The position numbers and the translations under genes are program-made. This document shows positions 22,536 to 35,808 of a stretch of DNA of 64,000 bases, piece after piece; positions within the stretch are counted from its first letter, which is position 1; every line of letters starts with the position of its first letter. A model generated the notes under the pieces. It saw only the letters and a program-made list of their open reading frames with translations. It was not told where the DNA came from and made no database searches. Location of the stretch: positions 62,001-126,000 of the forward strand of contig NC_060961.1 of NCBI RefSeq assembly GCF_910589235.1, given 5' to 3'. This DNA is from Vespa crabro. Taxonomy: Eukaryota; Arthropoda; Insecta; Hymenoptera; Vespidae.

Positions 22536-22578
22536 CACGTGTCCCTTTGGAAGATCAGACGGTAGCTTCGTCCACGTG
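22536..22578. promoter_or_regulatory. Pair of CACGTG E-boxes
   Basis: CACGTG at 22536-22541 and 22573-22578; a CAGCTG E-box lies just before at about 22517. CACGTG is the canonical core bound by several bHLH factors. Function is inferred from sequence only. Confidence 0.3.
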
Positions 22579-22612
22579 GTGACCGGTGGTCGCAACGTGG
22601 ATCTCCCTCGAA

Positions 22613-22614
<2 letters not shown>

Positions 22615-22679
<65 letters not shown>
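22615..22679. repeat. (GA)n microsatellite
   Basis: Almost perfect AG dinucleotides. Confidence 0.95.
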
Positions 22680-22834
22680 TAGGAAAAAGTAGGAAGGGGG
22701 AAAGAAAGTTAGCGAGAGAGAGAGAGAGAGAGAGAAAGAGAGGGAGGAAGTAGTGGGGGTGGACAAGCAACTCGGAGATTTTATTGGCGTGGTATGGTCC
22801 ACTACGTGGTCAGCTGGCGTCGGCGCGCGATGAA

Positions 22835-22860
22835 CGGCGGCGGCGGCGGCGGCGGCGGCA
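22835..22860. repeat. (GGC)n microsatellite
   Basis: About nine GGC units. Confidence 0.9.
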
Positions 22861-22932
22861 GCAGCGACGGTAAGCGGAGGCTTAACGCGCGCGATTTTCC
22901 TCGGGGCCGAGGTGCAGGTGCCGGCGCGCGTT

Positions 22933-22978
22933 GGCGGCGTCGGAGGTGGCGTCGGAGGTGGCGTCGGAGGTGGCGTCG
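22933..22978. repeat. 12-bp tandem repeat GGAGGTGGCGTC
   Basis: Three full units and flanking partial units. Confidence 0.85.
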
Positions 22979-22995
22979 TATGGTAGAGAGGGGTC

Positions 22996-23030
22996 GAGGC
23001 GAGGCGAGGCGAGGCGAGGCGAGACGAGGC
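22996..23030. repeat. (GAGGC)n pentanucleotide tract
   Basis: Seven units, one with a single substitution. It is the reverse complement of the CCTCG-type tract at 22040-22098. Confidence 0.9.
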
Positions 23031-23055
23031 TTTCTCGAGAGGGTGCCTCGACCAC

Positions 23056-23073
23056 CACGTGGCTGAGCACGTG
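23056..23073. promoter_or_regulatory. Pair of CACGTG E-boxes 12 bp apart
   Basis: CACGTG at 23056-23061 and 23068-23073, so their starts are 12 bp apart. Flanks are symmetrical: CCACGTGG followed by GCACGTGG. Confidence 0.3.
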
Positions 23074-23759
23074 GTCTTTACACTCCACCGAGAGTACCAT
23101 TCTCTTCTCGCGCTTTCTCTTTCCACGTCACGACTCACGACCTCCTCTCCTTTCGCGACGATTTTGCTTCCTACGCTCGATGAGAGACACATGTTGCCGC
23201 GCGTGCAAACGTCTACGCGACCAGAGTACTTTCTGCGTTTCGAGGAAATCGAATCCTTTTCCCTTACCACAAAATATTATCGATTGAAACCTCTCGATAT
23301 CGAAATCCTTGAAGGAAGTGTTACTTTCTCTCGAAGAAAGAAGCACGTATATCGATTGAATTTAAACGGATAAAAGGAGAAAAATATAAATGAACGTAGA
23401 AGAAAGTCCTCTTTAGATTTTGACTTTCGATATTAGGACTCTTCGCAGGAAGCTCGCGTGTTGGGAGACACGCGTACGTGCTACGTACGGAACCGATTTC
23501 GTATAAGAACGAGATCATGACAGTCACGAGAGGGTGGAGAGGGTGATAAAGACGAGGGGTGAGTTGGTACACGATATGTCATGCCGTGCCTGGTTCGCCT
23601 CCACCTTCCTCGAGGCAGCCTTCGTTCCCTCGATGGTCGGCAAACTCCTCACCCCTCCTCGCCCTCGTCGCATCCACCGTCGCACATCGATCCGCCTTAA
23701 TGAGTGGAAAGAATAAGACAGCTTCCCCTCCTGCCGAGAGCCGAGTTTCGCCCTCCCTT

Positions 23760-23807
<48 letters not shown>

Positions 23808-23818
23808 TCGTCGTCGTT
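23760..23818. repeat. (ACG)n joined to (TCG)n
   Basis: About 48 bp of ACG units switch to TCG units near 23808, making a palindromic centre around GACGTC. Confidence 0.9.
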
Positions 23819-23889
23819 GCCGCCGCCGCCGTCACTACCGTTGTCGTGTATACGAAAAGAAGGGGTCGCTGAAATCGGAAACAAGAAAG

Positions 23890-23891
23890 AA

Positions 23892-23922
<31 letters not shown>

Positions 23923-23924
23923 AT
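23890..23924. repeat. (GA)n microsatellite
   Basis: GA dinucleotides with one AAA interruption. Confidence 0.9.
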
Positions 23925-24081
23925 CGGGGGGAAGGGGAGAAAGAGAAAGAAGTAATGGGTGAAGAGGAGATGGATAGAGACGGAGAGCGTATACGTATAA
24001 TACGCGCGTCTACTTGGACCTGTGTTGTGCATGCTTTGTCTGTATGGGAGTCTCTTCGTGGGCGCGCGCATTCGAACGTGT

Positions 24082-24110
24082 AGGAGGAGGAGGAGGAGGA
24101 GGAGGAGGAG
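24082..24110. repeat. (GGA)n microsatellite
   Basis: About nine GGA units. Confidence 0.9.
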
Positions 24111-24906
24111 ACCGAAGAAGACGAAGAAGAACGAGAAGAAGAGAGAAAGGGGAAACGAGAAGAGTTTCGAGAGGTGAGGAGGTGATGGAGATAAAGGAGG
24201 GGTGGTAATGCTCCCGTTGTTTCGCTCGCAAGGATGGCATGCACGCACCTCCGATACCCTCTCTCTCCGACCGATTCCGACTCTCCCCCTTAGAGTCGGA
24301 ACCACCTTCTTCTCCGTACCTTGCTTCCCTCTTAACTCCGAAGGAATGTTAATTCCCGGCGCTTTAATTCTTACGAATATTTCCCTCGTGCCCGAGGACG
24401 ATCGGGGTGGAAAAGACGAGAGGCGAAGAAGGAATAGGGGACGAGAATTGGAAGAAGCAAGAGGAGGAGAAGTGAAAAGAGTAGGAGAAGAAGAAACGTA
24501 TTCTCCCTCTCTTTTCGACCGTACCACTCGTATTTCCCTCTCTTTTTTCCTTTCTTCCTTTCTTCGATCTCGATATCAGCGGTAGAAGAACGCCCGCGTG
24601 ATCCTATGAGATCGCTGCGTATTATTCAATACGATTTTGCTTCGGACGATGACGAAATACGTCATGCATCTCGTTTAAAGATCTATCTATAACGACGATC
24701 GTTTCCTTTTCAAACAGGAAACAAAAGTTTTAGTCGCCGTGCGATTCATAAACGAGCATAAAATAAATTTTATTTTATGCCCGTCCACGTTCAGAAAGAT
24801 TTTAATATTAAATTTTGTATCTTGCACGATCTCGAATACTACGAATGCACGACTCCCGAAAGGGGGGGGGGGGCTGTCATGCGGCAGTGAGCGAGCGAAC
24901 GTGCGA

Positions 24907-24911
<5 letters not shown>

Positions 24912-24967
<56 letters not shown>
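24912..24967. repeat. (GA)n microsatellite
   Basis: Perfect AG dinucleotides, preceded by a G12 run at about 24862-24873. Confidence 0.95.
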
Positions 24968-24968
<1 letters not shown>

Positions 24969-26043
24969 AAGGGAAAACTTTGTTGGCTTGATCCAAAGTC
25001 TAACTACGTTCGATAAATTCGTTCGAGGCCGTAAAATAAAACGGATCGATTTCGACTAATTGCAAGAGATACGCGATTAACTTAGTCGTACGTTCGCACA
25101 TTTAGTTCACTTCTTCTCTCCCTTCGCCATTGAAATAGACCTATCCGAGCAGTTAGTTCGCATTGAAATCATGGAGGTAAAGGTTTCTACAATATGGACG
25201 AGACGATACGCAGACGTAGATCTACGTATGGCGTCAGGTGAATCGCGACGATACGCCGCGACTTTTAGACATAAACAAACGGAAAAGAAACAATCGAGAG
25301 CAACGATAGGATAGGGTCGGGGCTATAATATCTCGATCGAAAAGATATCCTGCAATGATGTTCGTGGGTCTACGCTAACCGCGCGAGGAAGGAGAGATGG
25401 CAAGCACGAGCGCAAAGATCAAGCAGGATCGTGCGACCCGGACCCCTTCGACCTGCCTCGCGAACGAACGAGAGAAAAGGAAGATGCGAAGAAACGACCG
25501 AGTGGCCCCGAGTCGCCCTCGACTCTTTGCATCCGGCGCGCATCTGCTCTCCTCGTCTCTTACACCCTCCCGTCCGTCGCACCGAGCCGCGAGCGCTCTT
25601 CCCCCCCGTACCCGCCGTGCTCACGTGGCAGAGATGCGATCCACGCCTGTGATGCAACTTGGATCGTGTTACCTCACCGCTGTGCCCCGCTGCTGCTGCC
25701 GTCGAATCATCTTGGCATAGGCTCGCGCCACCTCGGCCGACAACACATCGGCCGATGCCTCCACCTCCTCTCTACGTCCAACCCTATCGACTTGTACGAT
25801 TGAGGAACGAAAACTCAATATACTCAATAGTCGCTTAAAACATTTCGATCGTTCCCGTTTTTGTTTTTGTTTTTTGTTTTTTCTTTTTTTTTCTTACTAC
25901 TTCTTTGATCTCACTCAAGTTAGGGGTATTACAATATGTTGATGCGTCTCAAGAGGGAGTCGGCGATACGCTTCCTCTCATTCTCTCGATGCCATAACAC
26001 TCGATCTTATTCCTAGCTTTTCCTCGAGTACAGAGATTAGGGA

Positions 26044-26061
26044 GCGCGCGCGCGCGCGCGC
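26044..26061. repeat. (GC)n alternating tract
   Basis: Eighteen bases of alternating G and C. Confidence 0.9.
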
Positions 26062-27365
26062 AGGTGTATTTTACTTAGCGTCCATCTGGAGAGAGGGATA
26101 GCCTGAATTAAGATGGCGTCGTGTTTACTTCGTTAAGGAGTTAATTACTCCTAGAGTCTCCGAGTCCTACCGCTCTCGAAGGAGACGATGGACGTGGGAG
26201 AGACGGTAGAATTTGATGTACATAGATGAATGCGGAGAAACGCAGGACTAAAGAAGGAAAATCTTTCTCCCTCGTTACCCCTATTCGCTCACTTCCCCGT
26301 TACATCTTTCCTCCTTCCTCTCGCCTTCTTAGATATCCGCCGTTCTTTCTAGTTTTTACCTTATTTCGAGCGAGCGAGCGAGCGAGCGAGCGCACGACGT
26401 TGCCTTGACGTTACCGGGCGTCGTCGCGGAAGAAGGTCGCGAGACTTAAGTGCCTTGCCGCTCGGTAAATCCGATCGAGGCCTTTCCGCGAAATCTATTT
26501 ATCTATTTACCCTGGCCTAGAGGTAATAAGGTGATATTAAAATAAGTAGGTAGGCACCGACGGAGAGTTAACTTTCGTAGCGAACCTCGGAGCGGAGTGA
26601 TTTGCGACTCTAGCTCGCAACGAGATTAACTGACTCGAACGAACGACGATTTTGAATTTTAAAGTAACATTGAAGTTTTCTATAAGCCGGTAGGTACAAT
26701 CTTTCTCTTACGATCGAGAGGGAGAGAGAGAGACAGTACCGTCGACTGCAATTTCAAAAAATGCGCTCCTATTCCGAACGCTACAAACAAGGAAGTACTT
26801 ACCTAGGAACGTATTCGAGATAAAGAGAAATAACGCGGCATCTTTTCCGTTTGAACGGGGAAACGCGCGGGGAATTAAGAAAAGTGGCGAGCTAGAGGCG
26901 CCGCGCCGAGAAGGAAACGTCGATCCGGCTCCGGTTCTGGCTCCGGCTCTGTGAGAGAGGGCGTAGACGCGCACTAGGCACTTCTAGCTTCCATCAGCAA
27001 AGTAATTAATTTTTAATGTACTTTGCCTGCTTATTTCTTTCGTATCATGGCTTTTTTCCCCCGTCCGCCTCCGAGAAGCGGGTACAGGGGGTCGACGGTT
27101 ATGAATTTCTAATGAGATTCCGCGGGAGATCTGCGAGAGATTAGCGTAGCTGGAAGGTGCGGTGAAGGTGCGCCGGAGGTAAAAGTGTGTACATTGCATG
27201 TCTAAGGTAAGCAGAGGTCGCTAAGAGGACGAAGCGAGTCACGGATAAAGAGGAGATGATATCGTCCAAGCGCCTCGCTATTTTCAGTCTTTTCTCGGAT
27301 TTTCGTGCTACGCGCAGGTACGAAGGACGCGCGTTCAAACCACGCTTGGTTGACAGCTATCCGCC

Positions 27366-27447
27366 GTATATATATATATATACATAGGTATATATGTGTG
27401 TGTGTGTGTGTATACATATACGTGCTCCTAGACGTACATATGCATAT

Positions 27448-27501
<54 letters not shown>
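27366..27501. repeat. Composite TA / TG / TA / GA microsatellite
   Basis: Short TA tract, then (TG)n at about 27395-27411, unique spacer, (CA)n, (TA)n at about 27457-27484 and (GA)n to 27501. Confidence 0.9.
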
Positions 27502-27502
<1 letters not shown>

Positions 27503-29880
27503 TGGCTTTACGCTCTTAGTTACTAAGGTATATCGCAGCTGGACGCTTTAAGTACGTGAGAGGTAATACCGTATGACCATAATGGACAAGAATTCTCAGA
27601 CTACACGAGTTCTACCCAAAAAGACGAAGGAATGGTCAGGTGTTTGTCTCTCGTACGTCGCACCACACGTTGTCTCACGGACACCCCTCGAAGACGGACT
27701 TTAGCCGACGGATGGCCGGCGAATACAGGACGGATGAGCGACGGACACGTCGGACTGGCTTTGCTCCTTTCCTTTTCTTTCAACATTTTTTGCTTTACCT
27801 GCTTGCCACTCTAATCTTTGACCGACACCCTTTGCAATCCCAGCCACATTAGAAGACTGAATTTTAGAAAGGAAACACGCCTCTTACCTTCCTTCCTTCC
27901 TTCTTCCTTCCGTCCTTCCTCTCATATCTTGTACCTTTACGAGTACTTTTCTATCCTCGCATTGTCCTCTCCAAACTTTTCTCTTTTATCGGCTAATTTT
28001 CGTTCTTCCAACGTGCAACGTCGTCGCAGCGGTCAGCTGCACGAACGCGAAATGACCATGACCACGGCTACGACCGTTCCTAAGTATCGCCGAACCTTTT
28101 TTTCTTTACCTGTCTTTACCTGTTCCATTGTAACGCCGTCCTTCAACCGTATACCATAAATCGTCGTCATAGTCCTCTTTTTGGCTATCTTTCGATCTCA
28201 TACCTGGCTGCATACATATGTATGCATTCATATGTACCGTGCATGCATATGCGCGTACGTAGTCCGTAGGATATTTTCCCGTCGACTTCGTTTCGATAGC
28301 GTCGAACGCTCGCAAAGCAAAAGTCTCGAAAAGCAACGATCCCTATTTTCTTCGTGATCTCCGCTTTCTTTTTTATTCGACCTTTTACGAGCTGTACTAT
28401 TCGGCGGCGCGTCCTGCTTCGAGAGACTGACCTTTGGAAGTTTGCCAAGGAACTTTGAGTCTACGATTTCGTTCGAACTACGTTCGAACGTAGAAAATTT
28501 CCTAGACGATGTCGAGTCAATTATTCAAGAATGTATAAACCGTTGAACCAATTTTCAAAGATACTACGGATAAGAAACGAAAGGCACGCGTGCGAGCGAG
28601 TACTTGCGTAAAATTAGTGCGTTAAAATCTAATGGAAAAAAGTGTCAGTAGAGAGGAAACAAGTAAAAACGGAAAGAGAGAGGGGAGAGGGGAAAGATGA
28701 GAGGAGAGAATAAGGAAAGGAAATAATGAGTTTCCAACGGCAAGAATCGATTTCTCATCGAGAGCATGTCGCAATACATTATTCAAATATTTACCAAATA
28801 CTCGTCAGTATTACGGACGCAATTACCGCGATCGAGAATAAAGGCGGCAGGTAGGTAGCGTCTTGGCGCGTCATCGCTCCTTCCTCCTCGGTTGCGTCCT
28901 TTTGCGCTCCCTCCAACTTCCGTGCGCCAATACGCGCGCCTTTTTCACGATTCAGCAATTCCATTTTGCCGTTCGGCCTTGCCGATCGGTTCGCCTTCGA
29001 GGAACGCGTAAACCCTTGCTTTCGTGCGCTTATGCGTTTATCCTGCTTTATCTACAATTTCTTTTCTTTCCTTTTCTTTTCTTTTCTCTCCGTCCTCTTG
29101 CCCCTTTCTCTCCCCCCCCCCTCTCTCTCTCTCTCTTACTCTTTGCCTCGGCAGTTCATCCCACGTAGAAGCAGGTAGCCGCTAACTATGTCTCGTAGGT
29201 GTAGCCCGCAGGTGCACCTACACGACGGCGAGTAACTATGTACTCGCGTCCCTTCCTTCTCTCGGTGTAACCGTTGCGAGACAAAAGCGTAACCACGATG
29301 TTCTAAACTCTTTGTCCTTCGTCCGTTGTCGTCCCTTGGCACAACCAAGCATTCTAATACCCATGATCTTACGCTGTTGCGCTCCTTTGCCAGCACCGCT
29401 AGCGATAGCGGCTCGTGCATATGCGAACGCAACGAAGAAGATGCGAAACGAGGAAAGGGAAGGGGAGAAGAGCTCTCTCTCTCTCTCTCTCTCTCTCCCT
29501 GTCTGTCTGTCTATCTCTCGGGATGCAGGATAGGTAGCGTAAAATAGGTGCGGAGGGGCAATAATTATGAGACATAAAGTGACGAGAAGAGCGCGCGATG
29601 ATCGTTCGAAGAATCGGCCGAGGCGTGCGAGAGAGAAAAGACGACGAACGTGCACGCACAATTCCGAGAAGAGGAGAGGAGAGGAGAGGAGACCCTAACT
29701 AAAACTATGGTACTTTTCTCCGAAGGTCCGAGGGCCAGCTGCCAGTTAATTCTAATTACGGACACTACGACGACCAAGTGTAGGTGGACGAGTCGCGAAA
29801 AGACCTTTTCGATTACGGCAGGGTCAAAGGTTATGACGTAGGACAATAAGAGGGAATAATAACTCGCGAAAAATCGAAAC

Positions 29881-29884
<4 letters not shown>

Positions 29885-29916
<32 letters not shown>
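29885..29916. repeat. (GA)n microsatellite
   Basis: Perfect GA dinucleotides. Confidence 0.95.
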
Positions 29917-29918
<2 letters not shown>

Positions 29919-31183
29919 TAACTGTTGCTCTTTAAAGTTTCGTAGAAAGTTAGCTCGATCGGTAGAATTTTAAAACGGACCTTTTTTTCGACATCCTCCC
30001 AAAGAAGAGACTCGTGCGTGTTCACAAAACTTAATCCGCTTTAGGTACTTACTTAGCTAGAAGGACTCGCAAGGTCCTTCGCAAGGTGCGTATTTTTGGC
30101 TAGAAGAAGAGATAAGATGACAGGTAACGCTGTAAAACGACGTACCGTTTCTCGGAAGAATGCCCTTCGATACAATAGAGTTTTGTACTGGCGGATTTAA
30201 ACGAGCAACGGCCTGTCGATAACTAGGTACGCCGACGAAAGTGTACTAGGTGAAAGTGCCTATATACATATGTATGCCTATGTACCTCCTACACATACAT
30301 GTACCCCCTATATTTACATACTTCCTCTACGTACGTAATATATTTACTAACGTTCCTAGGCTTGCGTCATAATTGCGTTTAAGCGTTACGTAACCGGAAT
30401 ACGTTATCGTTTCCAACTATGTATTCGAGCGGTTCGAGCTCTTTCGATCGGCCTAAAGCATCATATAGCGATCGACCTGTCGTCGCGATGCTTAAACGAC
30501 ACGTCATTGCGTGGCTCCTCGAACTTTACTATCCTTCGAAGAATATAGTATAATATCCCTAGGAGGATCATGAATGAGACGAGCTCGCGCGCACCCCAAC
30601 GCGCGTCGAACCGCGTTGAATGAGTTTAACTATTCCTACGTAGCGCGTTTCGCGAAGGAAACTGATTCCGCCGCTAGAGAGACTCCAGGTATCTATGAAT
30701 GAAGACTAAAATAGCTGATGCCAGGAAGCGATGCTATAATAAATATCTCGTCTACCGAATCCCGCCAGTTCCCCTCTTATCCGCGCTGCTCCCATCATCC
30801 TCCCCTTCCCGCCCTCCTGTGTTCTTCTATTCTCTCTTACGTTAGATTCGCTCTTCCTCGGTCACCGCTCCCCCTTTTCTCCGCTTCCCGCTCCACGTTT
30901 ACCCGTCGCTCCGATCTGTGCGGCTGCCTTCTTACAACCCAGAACCTTCTTAATAATGCAGTCCAGTCGCTTCCGCGGTTAACTCGGATAAGCTAATCGC
31001 TCATTTTCAGTCTGGGGCTCTTTCGCGATATTCCCGTACGCGACGTATCTAAGCACGACGCTTACGTACGTTTACGAGAATGGACCGATACGTTTGCAAG
31101 CGACTCGTCCCCGAACGCAACGACCGTTTCTCCTCAAATGTCCAACGATGAAGTTTTTCATTTTATTCTCGTTATCGTAGAGA

Positions 31184-31254
<71 letters not shown>

Positions 31255-31256
31255 GT
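31184..31256. repeat. (TG)n(TA)n microsatellite
   Basis: Short TG tract leading into TA dinucleotides with two TACA interruptions. Confidence 0.9.
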
Positions 31257-31821
31257 GTCTTTATGAAAAACCTTTTACCGACGAAATCATCGACGAGCTC
31301 TCTTTTCCTGAAATTTTGCAATTTTTCTCACTCGCAAGGAAAGCAAGCGCTTGCGAGTTCTTCCAAGCGATATCGAGGAAGGAATCTAACGAGGAATCGA
31401 ACTAACCGATTGCTCTCGTTTTAACGTCGTTCGAGTTACGACGAGCGACGCGACCGACAACAACGTGTACTTTCAAACTCGCGAGAAAGACGGACTTGGA
31501 ATCGTTCGATGATTCGAGTCAGCATACTGCCAGTTGCCAAGCGAATTTACCGGGCGGCTCGGGTCGCGGGACGGCGAAGATCCGGGGCTATAGTTCCATC
31601 GTTAAGGAGTAGTCGGGGTGGTCGTGGGCTGGATAGGGAGATGGTTTACGGTCCATACACAGAAGGAGCTAGGCACTAGCACGTATAAGCATGGAACGTG
31701 TGGGGTATTGACTAGCCGGCTGGTCCCGGCAAGGGTTGCGGCTAAGGCAAGGAGCGAGCGGTACGACAGAAGGAGGTGAGAGAGGGAGAGAGAAAGACGG
31801 ACACAAAGACAGAGAAAGACG

Positions 31822-31834
<13 letters not shown>

Positions 31835-31880
<46 letters not shown>
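31835..31880. repeat. (GA)n with GACA units
   Basis: GACA tetranucleotides followed by GA dinucleotides. Confidence 0.9.
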
Positions 31881-31885
<5 letters not shown>

Positions 31886-31910
31886 ACGCGAAGGAGAACG
31901 GGATAGTTAA

Positions 31911-31944
31911 GGAAGGAAGGAAGGAAGGAAGGAAGGAAGGAAGG
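31911..31944. repeat. (GGAA)n microsatellite
   Basis: About eight GGAA units. Confidence 0.9.
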
Positions 31945-32194
31945 GAAGAGGAGGGAGGGAACGGCGAGCTCTCATTGCCAAAGGTGGTTCTAGGACGTGG
32001 AAGGAGTGCGAGGGGATAGGGTGGACTACCTAAGACTGATATGGATTGTAGATTATTCTGGACCTCGGGGTGCGGCTTGGCCAAGGGTTAGTATCTCAGA
32101 ACCCTTGGCGTTCACCTCCACCTCCGGCGCTCTCGCTTCTCTCCGTCTTCTTCTTCGTACTCTATCTTCTCCTTCGCGTACGGCGTTACCAAAC

Positions 32195-32203
32195 CTCTCT
32201 CTC

Positions 32204-32242
<39 letters not shown>
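32195..32242. repeat. (CT)n microsatellite
   Basis: CT dinucleotides with one CCC interruption. Confidence 0.9.
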
Positions 32243-32245
<3 letters not shown>

Positions 32246-33103
32246 TCTCACTCACCTCCTTTCTGCATCCATCGTGCGCTTTCTGGTCACTGCCTCTCCT
32301 CCTAGTCCGTTCTATAAAGTTGGTCCGTTCCAACGCGTCTAGGCCTGCGGCCGATTACATGCCTTACTCCGTAATCCAATGTTTCGTGAATTTCGCGTTT
32401 CGTGTTTCGCGATTCACCCTTCGTTCGCGTTTCGAGCCGTATTACTTGTCGACGATCCACCGACAGATCGTTTGCCTCGACTACCTAGCGAGCTAGCATC
32501 CTTCTCTTTCAAACTCTCCTCTAAGTTTTGCTCTCGAGTTTAGAACAAAACGAATAGCTCTCTGTGTTGCGTTATGCACTACCACGGAGCCGAAATAAAC
32601 GTTTCCGATCTCTTTTACTCTTTACGGTATTTAGCGGCCGAAAAAGCATATGGGGAATATTAGCGTAGACGCGAATGTATAAGAAAAGGCGAAACGGCCG
32701 TTTACCTCGGAGTTGACTTTCCCTTACCAATCGGACGACTTTCCGTATCCTTTTTCCGTGGGTTTTGAGAGGTAGCCGTGCGTTGTTAATGACTGTTAAT
32801 GACAGTTGTTACGGCTCGGTCGGCGACTATTAGTTTCTCGTGTACCTGGTACGCCGCGGCACACGCTCCGTAATTACGCGTACCTTACATCGACCGTCGT
32901 GAGTTCTGCAACGTAAAACAGGCACGTTGTTGTTCAATGTTATCTTCGAAGAGACAAAACCGTTTCGACACTCGTAACGCGCAACTCTCTTCCACACGGT
33001 TCAAAGACGCTTTTAAAAAGCTCGCACGATGGATGAATACGTGTAAACGTAGAGGATACCTATGCGCGATAATCGTTCGTAACCGTTGAAATTGCGTCTG
33101 TTT

Positions 33104-33170
33104 TTTCCTTTTCTTTCTTTTCTCTTTTCTTTTCTTTTCTTTTCTTTTCTTTTCTTTTCTTTTTTCCTTT
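33104..33170. repeat. (TTTTC)n pentanucleotide tract
   Basis: About ten TTTTC units with a few irregular ones at the left. Confidence 0.9.
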
Positions 33171-33991
33171 CGTTCTTTCGGTTATTCTTTCTCTTTTTCG
33201 CAAACGAGAGAAAGAATCCGAGACGCGTGGAAACGTCGAAGGAGAGGAAAGGACGAGGAGAAACAGAGATGGAAATTGTCGTTGCTTTAACCATCGGTCG
33301 AGAACTCCGGCGCTTCTCGCGCCGTTCTCACTCTCACGGGGCAATCTTTCACATTCTACGCATACTTGCGCCCACCCGAGCCATTCTGCCGGATAGGTAG
33401 TATAACCGAGTCTCGCGTTGCCGTAGGAGAGCCTTGGCAGTTTCGCGGAAGCAACAAGCTGTTTATGGCTGCACCTTGCACTCCCTTCCTTCCCCCCTGC
33501 TGCCGTTGATCCTCGCGCGGTGCGCTACCAACCGTGCCATCTCCTTTCCTCTTTAAAAGGGACGGCCGAACGAGATGGGACGAAGTATGAAAGAGTGAGC
33601 GAGACCGAGAGTTGGTTGGTAGGGAAGCGACGAGCAGAGAACTATTCTCCAGGGAGAAACCTTCGCTAGGAGCGAAGAGCGTGCCAAGTGCCTGTTTACA
33701 TCAATTTTATCGACGATTTCTGAACACCGACAAAAACGACGGGACAGATTTCGGCGTATTCATTTTCTAAAATACGACTACAATTAGTAGCTCGATGGAT
33801 ATTCTCCATTTGTAGAGTTTTCTTTCTATTCTATACGAGATGAAAAACAAAAAAAAAAGCGTAAGACGGAAGAGTTTGATAGGTGCATGCAAACTCTTGC
33901 CGTCTCTCTTCGGGCATGTCCGCGCTCCGCGCGCTAAGGAAGGACGTGTCCACGGCATACGGAAGAAGAATGGGAGGAGAATGAGAGTGTG

Positions 33992-33993
<2 letters not shown>

Positions 33994-34044
<51 letters not shown>
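33994..34044. repeat. (GA)n microsatellite
   Basis: Perfect GA dinucleotides. Confidence 0.95.
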
Positions 34045-34045
<1 letters not shown>

Positions 34046-34336
34046 GGAGGTGGCGAGAGGGTGATCGTGCGCATACACAAAGACGTTGCATCCCTCTATC
34101 CGACGAGAGCCCCTCTGTCGCTTTCTCGCTGCAGTATAGATGGAGAAAGACTCGGTTGCTGGACGTGTGTTGGGCAGGCGAACGCGAAGATGGTCGTGCC
34201 ACGTAACGTTGCCGGGGTGGTAAAGACAGCCTGAGAAAGAGAGGGTGGCCGCCGAATCGAAAGGAGAAGACGGGAGAAGCCGTGTAGTAGACTCGCGTAC
34301 ACGCGCCTTCCTTCGTTGAGCGGGATAGAGAGAGAG

Positions 34337-34353
34337 CGTGCGCGCGCGCGCGC
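34337..34353. repeat. (GC)n alternating tract
   Basis: Alternating G and C after a GA-rich lead. Confidence 0.85.
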
Positions 34354-34923
34354 CTCTACAATAGAGAAACGGAGAAGGAGACGGCCTTCGGAAGACGGCA
34401 GGGGGCCAAGGGAGTAACATGCTAAGAGAGAACAGAAAGGAAGAGCGAAAGTACGAGAGAGACGGAGAGCACGGAGGGAGTACCGTTAATTCCCCGATAC
34501 AATGCTCATATCACCTTCCCCTCTCCCTGACCACCCCACCGCACCGCAATCTTCTCCGCGCACCCTTCGCTCTTCTCGCCCTCGACGACCCCTCGCACCA
34601 CTCCGCATCCCTCGAACCTCTACCCCGACGACCCCCGCCTTCCTCCAACGAGCCTTCGCCTCGCGGACGTTCCTTGTCTTACTGGCAAACTTAATCGATA
34701 TTTCACAGTTTCTTACCCCCTCTCCACAACCGCCACCCCCTCTCTCTCTCTCTCTCTCTCCCTCACTCTCCGCTCATTCCCTATCTCTCTTTCCTTCTTA
34801 CTCTCCTTCGCAACCCGACCATACGATCCTTCTCCCTCCCCCTCCTTCCCTCTCTCTCCCTCGCTCTCTGTCTTTCACCGATCTTCGTGTCCGGCCGCAG
34901 AAGGTGGAAATACAGAAGGAGGA

Positions 34924-34979
34924 AAGAGAGAGAGAGAGAGAGGGAGAGAGGGAGAGAGGGAGAGAGAGAGAGAGAGAGA
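34924..34979. repeat. (GA)n with GGG interruptions
   Basis: GA dinucleotides interrupted at regular eight-base spacing by GGG. Confidence 0.9.
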
Positions 34980-35808
34980 ACGAGCGAGTAGCATCTTCCT
35001 TCCCTCCAATCGCACTTCCGAGAGCAACATGGGGCAGCGGAACATCGCGCTGCCGGTGGAAGGAACTAGGTGCGCGGCTTGCAAATATCTATCTGCATAT
35101 TGTATTACACGTCACAATAATGTAAATTTGTCCTTTAAAAATCTCTTTGTTAATAAATTATTATCGGAAATTGACATCTACATACGTATACTCTTTATAC
35201 TTTATTCCAATGTTTTATCAACGTTGGGATATGTTTGAAAATATCTTCGTTTAAACTTTTGATCGTTATTTTAGAGACGATAAAAAACAAATGCATGATC
35301 GATTAGATAACGTTTCGTCGAATAAATGATATAATGAAATGAAACAAGAAGCTAACATGGATAAATAGTCGGGAAAAGGTAGTCATTTGAACCGGATTAA
35401 AATAGGGCAAAGAACATTATTCCGAAAGATCGAAAAAAGAGTTTAACGTTAAAAGTCGAGTCGTAACTGCGTAACAGTCGATTCGCGGAACTATCGCACG
35501 AATTGCGGCAAGGCAAAGTCGTCGAAACGTTAAGAAGCTGGGACGGAATGGAAAGTAAGAAGAACCGAGCTGATAGATAGCCGCATACGGTATCCCGTAA
35601 CAGAGGAGAGAGATCCGTTACTGTCAAACAGTGGCGGACGTCGTTGCTACCTCTTCCTCCGAGCACCTCGTACACGTGAATCAATAGCATTAACCCATTC
35701 CACCCTATCAAAGGAGGAGGCGTTAGAAGGAGAAGGATGAGGAAGACGGGGGACGAGGGGCAAGATCGATTGGGAGGTAAAAGGGGGTTGAAAAGGGGTG
35801 GTGAAGCG

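Larger units (their letters stand above)
22099..24600. other. Non-coding stretch with E-box cluster and dense repeats
   Basis: Includes four CACGTG words (22536, 22573, 23056, 23068), GA, GGC, GGAGGTGGCGTC, GAGGC and ACG repeats. Open frames are repeat-driven. No coding exon is supported. Confidence 0.5.
24601..31180. other. Non-coding stretch, mostly unique sequence
   Basis: The longest relatively repeat-poor part of the window, with unique sequence at about 24970-26030, 26400-27350 and 29930-31180. I see no exon with recognisable protein similarity. Confidence 0.5.
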
